A stretch of DNA of 64,000 nt, from the NCBI GenBank assembly GCA_001766655.1, contig MJCC01000007.1, forward strand, positions 241,275-305,274, read 5' to 3'. Both the position numbers and the translations under genes were made by a program. This document shows positions 58,877 through 64,000 of the stretch, piece by piece. The DNA is from Phytomonas francai (taxonomy: Eukaryota; Euglenozoa; Kinetoplastea; Trypanosomatida; Trypanosomatidae). Positions within the stretch are counted from its first letter, which is position 1. Every line of letters begins with the position of its first letter. Under the pieces are notes generated by a model. The model was not told the origin of the DNA. It saw only the letters and a program-made list of their open reading frames with translations, and made no database searches.

Positions 58877-60329
58877 AATAAATGAAAGCACGCAGCGCGA
58901 TTTTTGAGACCTGTGTTTTAGCGATTGACTCTTGTCTTACTTTTTATATATTTGAAGGAAGGACAACGACGTGGGACGGCTTTCGTTCGAGACTTCAAAT
59001 CGAAATAGTATGCAAAGAGTCTATTTTTCTTTGCGTGCGTTTCTCTTTATAATCAAGAAGTAGTGTCTAAGCACTTTGCATAAACGTCAGCATTTGATGG
59101 GGCTGGTCACCTATTGAAAATCGCAAGTTCTGTCACATTGAGGTTTAAAAAGTGAGAATGCACAAGTTATCAGTTCTTTAGTTTTGTTCATTATTTGCTG
59201 TTTTACTTTTCAATATGCTAAACTCTTTAGTGGTCTCAGCTTAAAGATTACAGGCATAAATATTTCGGTAGGAAGGCAAAGGGGGGAAAATGGAGTTCCG
59301 TCGCTATATTTATGTCGGTCTCGTCAATCCTCAACCGATAGGATTTACCCTAGGATTTGTTGAAACACAACCCGCACCTTGAGTTTTTATTCTAGCTCAA
59401 TAAGAATAGGGGAAAATGTGAGTTTTGGAAAGGCCTCATGCCCCTCAACACCACTTACCAATATGAAAGCGTCACTTCCCACGATAATGTAAGAGTTTGC
59501 ACTCTCTAGAGCAAAGGAGCCATCATGCGTAAAAATAAGAGGCATACTATGGGAACACCTGAGGTGAGCAAACTTGAACAGGGTGTATTTATCCAACCCT
59601 TTGCACTGCGTTCAAATTACGACATCCAAATACTGCCTACAAGGGTATTTTTTCCTGTGTGTGTGTGGGGGGGGGGGGGGGGAGAGATGGGATATTTGAA
59701 ATTTAGGGATTTGAAGTACTAACTAGAGTAGAGATCATCGGGAACCTAAAAATAAAGGGGACTATTGCTCGATATATCAGTCTAATCCATTTGTCGCAAC
59801 GATATTTCCATGGCAAAAAATCAATTATATGAACACACATGTTCTTTGAGAGTTTGGATACAAAAGAAATCCAAAAATTGTCGGCATCTCGTGAACTTGG
59901 ACGCTGACAAATAACAGACCTCTGGCGCCGTTGGGGTTTCCCGCATTTATCCATGTTTTGTTGGCGCCTTTGTCTCGAGACTGTTCATTTTCTAGACTTC
60001 TAGAAGAAACGTTTTCGATTGATATTTTGGTGTGTGTGCTGTATTCATCATCAAAGTAACTCTTCCAACAACCGAATAAAGATACATGATGAGTTATGCA
60101 TACATTTCCCTCACCCCTTTTCTAATGCTTCAATGTATTTTCATTAAATATTTCGGGTAAAATGCATCTATGATTCCATACACGGAGGGTACAGAAAAAA
60201 ATCGCATGGGCTTTCTCTTTTCCTTTTCACAAATTGTTTTTGCGGTGTGATACAGGTGAGCAATACGGTTAACACCCCAAATCGATAAATAAGTAATCCA
60301 TTTCCAACCCACCGGATCGAAGGCAAGGC
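58877..60329. other. 1.45-kb gene-free stretch
   Basis: No gene supported on either strand. A 69-codon minus frame (59387-59596) and a 65-codon plus frame (59525-59722) overlap and have no motifs. A run of 16 G lies at 59667-59682. The rest is ordinary AT-rich spacer, long for this window, and may be a long RFC 3' UTR. Confidence 0.55.
59667..59682. repeat. Poly-G run (G16)
   Basis: Sixteen consecutive G after a short TG repeat. Confidence 0.9.
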
Positions 60330-60953
60330 ATGATGAGCGGCCCCAAGGATACTAGTAACGAGATCCAGTTCGTCACCGACGCCGACATGGACGCCGAGCT
60401 GGAGGAGATGCGGCTGCAGGTCGAGAGCCTCCAGGAGGACCTGCAGCTCAAGGCCCTGCAGGACAGCGCCGCGAGGGAGGAGGGCACGCGGAAGACGACC
60501 GTCGCGGCCTCCGCGTCGGCCTCCGCGGGGCGTGGGGGGAACCCGTCCGTCTTCGTCGCCGGCTTCGACGCCCGGACGACGGAGGCGGACCTGCGCGTCT
60601 TCTTCGCGTCCTGCGGGGCGGTGGTCCGTCTGACGCTGCTGCGCGACCGGCACACGGGGCAGCCCAAGGGCACCGCCTACATCGAGTTCGAGACGCAGGA
60701 GCAGGCGCAGGCCGCGATCCTGAAGGACGGCCAGACCCTCCACGGCAAGCCGCTGAAGGTGGCGCCGAAGCGGGACAACGTCCCGGCCTTCCAGCGCGGC
60801 GTGGGGCCGAGGGGGGGCAGGGGGGCCGCCCGCGGGGCGGCCGCGATGACGGCCGTCGCGATGCTGGCCTCGATGATGGGCGGCGGGATGGGCTTCAGCC
60901 CGTACGGCGCCACCCGGGCGCGTGGCCGCGGACGGGGCCGCGGGGCTCATTAG
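60330..60953 (+). CDS. Nuclear poly(A)-binding protein, PABPN1/PABP2-like
   Basis: A 207-aa RNA-binding protein. Residues ~20-50 are a short acidic coiled coil (DAELEEMRLQVESLQEDLQL), followed by one RRM at ~72-146 with RNP2 VFVAGF (74-79) and RNP1 KGTAYIEF (113-120). A Gly/Arg-rich tail with RGRGRGRG follows. The order coiled coil, single RRM, Arg-rich tail is that of PABPN1, and the VAPKRDN block right after the RRM matches VxPKRTN there. PABPN1 acts in nuclear polyadenylation and mRNA export. Nearly the whole gene is GC rich, changing abruptly at both ends. ATG 60330 is followed by a second ATG at 60333. Confidence 0.85.
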   Translation: MMSGPKDTSNEIQFVTDADMDAELEEMRLQVESLQEDLQLKALQDSAAREEGTRKTTVAASASASAGRGGNPSVFVAGFDARTTEADLRVFFASCGAVVRLTLLRDRHTGQPKGTAYIEFETQEQAQAAILKDGQTLHGKPLKVAPKRDNVPAFQRGVGPRGGRGAARGAAAMTAVAMLASMMGGGMGFSPYGATRARGRGRGRGAH

Positions 60954-61990
60954 AGGGGAGGAACTTATCTTTTCTTCGCACGGTAGCAAAGGAGGGCTTG
61001 ACATATGCAAAGAGGCACACCCATGGATAAAAATAAATATATATGTATATATATACATTGAATCTCACAACAGTGCAGTTGTAAACGCTTAAATGGGTGC
61101 CTACTTATATTTTTCCTCGCGTTTGTTAGGTACAGCAGGAAGCTTTGCTCACTCTACTTTTTTTCTACGGGGAGGGCTTAATTCTATTCAAGAAGGTAGC
61201 CGAAAGATCGGAAAGGGGGGGGAGGGGGGACAGTTCCATTAGCTTTAATTTTATGAAGACTAGGGTGGGGTGGCTAAAAGAAGCGGGAAATCTGCAATGG
61301 AGTTGCCTTTGGGGAAGGGGAAGGACGAATCGTTTTATCCCCTTATCCCAATGGGAAATTCATAGAATATAAACACAAAATTCTGAAAGTACAAGAGGCA
61401 GAGAGACCCTACCAAAATAAAAGAGGCGAAAGTAGTGCTTTATGGAAGCCAGCGTATTGTGTAACTGGTGCCGCAACTCCCTTTTTCCCTATTTAAGACA
61501 TTCAGCGTGGGAAAAAGCAGGAATGCTAAATTAATCATTATTATGACTTCAAATCATTCTTCTACAAAAATGATGATTAGTTTCAGCACGACTTTTTCAA
61601 AAAATATTTTTGTTTCTCTCTGCTCGCTTTTCCGTTTTTGTTTTTTTTTCCACAAGACATCCATATACTTCAATGAGGGTATCATATGTACGTATGGATC
61701 TAAGAACGCTCAGTGTTTGCCCTTCTTATTGAACACCCCGATGTGATCCGCCTTTCGCAACTTTAGAGGGTACTCTGTGCGGCATCTGCGCTTTATCCTT
61801 TTTCTTAAAACTGGAGGGGAACCCCTAAAATGGCACTCCCACGCTTCTTTTACGATGACACTGGCGTGTTAAACGGCGGCTATGATGCGGATACTTGAGT
61901 GGATGGATGAATAACGTAGGCAGCGAGATCGAGAGTCGTTTTTGTTGATAACGCCTGAGAGGCAGAAAAGGTTCTGGTGACTCGGCGAGA

Positions 61991-62015
61991 GGGGGGGGGG
62001 GGGGGGGGGGGGGGG
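61991..62015. repeat. Poly-G run (G25)
   Basis: Twenty-five consecutive G, the longest homopolymer in the window; could form quadruplex structure in the non-template strand or transcript. Confidence 0.9.
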
Positions 62016-62213
62016 TTTCAATGCGACACGCGAAGCCACTGTGGATATATTTTATGACCAATCCCAAAATTCATAAAAATGGATAAAAGCTTAAGAGTTG
62101 GGAAGAGAAGCAATTTTGCTCTTGCTTGTTATTATCCCTTTATCTTTTTCAGTTCAATTTTAACATACTTTTCATGTCCATGCACACACCAGCACTTGTT
62201 TCATGTTTTAGCA

Positions 62214-62240
62214 CTCTTTTTTTCTTTCTCTTTTCTTCAG
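62214..62240 (+). promoter_or_regulatory. 25-nt pyrimidine tract and AG trans-splice acceptor
   Basis: Positions 62214-62238 are all C or T and are followed directly by AG (62239-62240), 105 nt before the reticulon ATG at 62346. Confidence 0.75.
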
Positions 62241-62345
62241 ATTTAATTGCGATTTTCAGATTTTTACACCCGTCGGGTATCCTTGTCAAATTATCATAAA
62301 CGTGAGTACAGACACCCACACTCATCAAAAAAGAACTCCCCAGCC

Positions 62346-62969
62346 ATGTTTGGAATCCTTCACCTCTTCAAAGACGCCACCATCTATGAAATCATAGCCT
62401 GGCGCAGACCCGTCGCTTCAGGCATCATATTGAGCAGCGTTCTCAGCTTTTGGCTTATTTTCGTGTATTGGCAGTACACACTCTTCACATTTCTGTGCAG
62501 GTGCATTCAAATTGTATTCCTTTTAGGAGCAGCCACTGCCGCCACTAAACAGACTGTTGTGCCTTCCGACTTAACTGGTTCTCTGGATTCTGCGTACGAG
62601 TTGATTCGCCCGTGCATGGCGAAGATCCTGGGAGTTTTTGTGGATGTGATAATCTGGCGTGACATTGTGGTCTCGTCTAAGGTCTTTGCAGCCTCCCTTG
62701 TGATAGCCTTTATCGGCAATTACATCCGCGACAGTACTTTCATCCTATTGGCGACCATTGCATCCTTTTCCCTGCCGATTTTGTATGAAAAGAATAAGCC
62801 CTTAATTCATCAACAGCTGCAAGTTGCTCGTAAATATGCGAACCAGTATCTTGGTATTCTTCGCACAAAGGGGGAAATCTTAAAGCAAAAGGTGCACCAT
62901 GTTGATGCTCATGCGGGAGTGGAGGAGGCCAAATCGAAGATTGAAGAGCTCTTGCACAAAAATCAATAA
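62346..62969 (+). CDS. Reticulon-domain protein
   Basis: A 207-aa ER membrane-shaping protein. The reticulon domain starts with YEIIAWRRPVASGI (about 14-27), where W-R-x-P is the family start. It has two long hydrophobic hairpins, at about 24-66 and 118-152, joined by a loop with the typical IRP (LIRPCMAKI). The C-terminal 50 residues are helical and basic. Reticulons insert as wedge-like hairpins to bend tubular ER. Length fits a minimal reticulon. The frame is open from a TTG at 62247, but the ATG at 62346 gives the correct domain edge and agrees with the upstream acceptor. Confidence 0.88.
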   Translation: MFGILHLFKDATIYEIIAWRRPVASGIILSSVLSFWLIFVYWQYTLFTFLCRCIQIVFLLGAATAATKQTVVPSDLTGSLDSAYELIRPCMAKILGVFVDVIIWRDIVVSSKVFAASLVIAFIGNYIRDSTFILLATIASFSLPILYEKNKPLIHQQLQVARKYANQYLGILRTKGEILKQKVHHVDAHAGVEEAKSKIEELLHKNQ

Positions 62970-63947
62970 CCGTTTATGGCTTCATTGTTGACAAATATAT
63001 TATAATGGGGGCGCGAAGTTATAAATCCAGAGATATGTGCAGATTTCTGGGTGCAGCACTGTTAACTTTTTTAAAAATCAGACACTTTTATGACGTTGGG
63101 CCGTTTATGCATTGCCAAGCCTACTAAAGTGATTGCGCATATTTTATTCAGAGCATTTTTATTCCGCTGAGATATGGAAATATTTTACATGTCGTATCAG
63201 TTTCTATACATATCTGTTGACGCCTAAAAAAACTGAAATCTCTGCAAACTTGAAAAGGGGAAATGAAACAATTTTTCTTTTAAATGTTGTTTGTTAAATC
63301 GATGCACAATAGTCTATTATTTTGCATTAAGCATATCGAGTTAGGTACTTGAAAGGGGAGGGGATGATTACTAAGAAAAGGCGTGCGTTGGAAGAGATGC
63401 AAGTATGAGAACTCCTTCAGTTTTTCAATAAAATGAATCTTTAAAGAGGTAGTGAATAATAAGACTGGTGCTAAAATGTGTTATTATCTTTGATTTTACC
63501 TGCATCTTCGTGAAATACCTAAATGCTTATTTATAAAAGCGTATATGAAATTATATATATTCTCTAGGGTATCTAAAATTATTGGGACAAAGTTCTTGAA
63601 CAACGCTAAAAATATATACAGTTTTACTGAATTCCATGGAGAAAACTTTGGACTTGATGCGGATACTTATTTTTGTAGGATCTTTCGGATTTGAACCGAT
63701 TTTCCACTTATCTTCTTTCCTCAATCCTTTTTCTTGAATCAACAATTAAAATTTGATATCAATATTGAAGGGAGACAAGTAAATTGTAAAAGAAATCGAT
63801 AGTCCTTTTATTTCGTTTTCTTCAAAGTAAAGACTTGTTAACTATAACAGTTTAAAGAATTTATTGATATTTTATTCTAGGTTAATATTAATATATATAC
63901 TACTCCCTTCTCACCCCCCTACACATATACATATTACCCTAAAAGCC
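62970..63947. other. Spacer
   Basis: AT-rich. A T-arm-like sequence occurs on the minus strand near 63680, but no full tRNA can be drawn. No gene otherwise seen. Confidence 0.55.
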
Positions 63948-64000
63948 ATGCCCGTAGTGCAATTTGACGTGGACGCTATGGAACGTATCAACTGTGTTCG
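63948..64000 (+). CDS. Start of a gene cut by the window end
   Basis: ATG at 63948 opens a frame to the window end (17 codons and a partial one), beginning MPVVQFDVDAM. It follows CT-rich sequence with AT-rich spacer, as for other starts here. The MPVVxFDVDxM start faintly recalls the beta subunit of phenylalanyl-tRNA synthetase, but this is too short to rely on. Confidence 0.55.
   Translation, partial: MPVVQFDVDAMERINCV

Larger units (their letters stand above)
60954..62345. other. 1.4-kb gene-free stretch
   Basis: No gene supported. It has a TA-rich run near 61035-61060, an 11-G patch region near 61216-61228, and a run of 25 G at 61991-62015. It ends in the annotated 25-nt pyrimidine acceptor tract at 62214-62240. 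Confidence 0.6.

Noticed and set aside
63600..63745. tRNA-like T-arm on the minus strand (GGTTCAAATCC near 63680)
   Set aside because: Only the T-arm and a partial acceptor pairing fit. The distance to the 5' acceptor leaves no room for D and anticodon arms.

Overview
The window looks like nuclear DNA of a trypanosomatid (Kinetoplastea). Every supported gene, about 39 including two cut by the window ends, is intronless and on the + strand. Genes are separated by AT-rich spacers with long pyrimidine tracts followed by AG, the signature of spliced-leader trans-splicing within one polycistronic unit. The GAPDH is of the glycosomal type and ends in an AKL tripeptide, which also points to Kinetoplastea. 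Genus cannot be fixed from the sequence alone. No strand switch, tRNA, rRNA, CRISPR array or intact mobile element was found.

Layout. 0-15 kb: end of an upstream gene, eIF3d, a small unknown, KRR1, an Sm protein (SmB-like), a 2.7-kb gene-free stretch, an unknown, a DUF2817 carboxypeptidase-like protein without its zinc ligands, glycosomal GAPDH, a zf-CHCC (NDUFS6-like) protein, a 1.9-kb gene-free stretch and a small membrane protein. 15-30 kb: a TDY-type MAP kinase, an ALDH22/Msc7-type aldehyde dehydrogenase, two unknowns, a FUN14-like protein, a possible Nup35-like protein, two small unknowns and a polyQ coiled-coil protein. 30-47 kb: a divergent HSP60, bL9m, a mitochondrial membrane protein, a TMEM230-like protein, a CCCH zinc-finger protein, a metal-site-dead SOD-fold mitoribosomal protein (mS42/mS43), TMA7 (49 aa), bL28m, SGT, a GRAM-domain protein and a large basic coiled-coil protein. 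47-64 kb: an LRR protein, an SH3 protein, an Atg27/M6P-receptor-like sorting receptor, a TPR protein, an elongin-B-like protein, a small unknown, a helical unknown, RFC4-type clamp loader subunit, PABPN1-like protein, a reticulon and the start of one more gene.

The genes share transcription rather than a pathway, as is normal in this group. Several serve mitochondrial translation or protein folding (bL9m, bL28m, mS42-like, HSP60 paralogue, TPR protein), others RNA handling (eIF3d, KRR1, Sm, PABPN1, CCCH, TMA7).

Most unusual at large scale is a mosaic base composition: at least eleven genes hold sharply GC-rich islands (about 80-88% G+C in hand-counted 60-base samples), while other parts of the same reading frames and all spacers are near 35-45%. 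Many start codons given here are the first ATG, downstream of longer open frames that begin with TTG or GTG.
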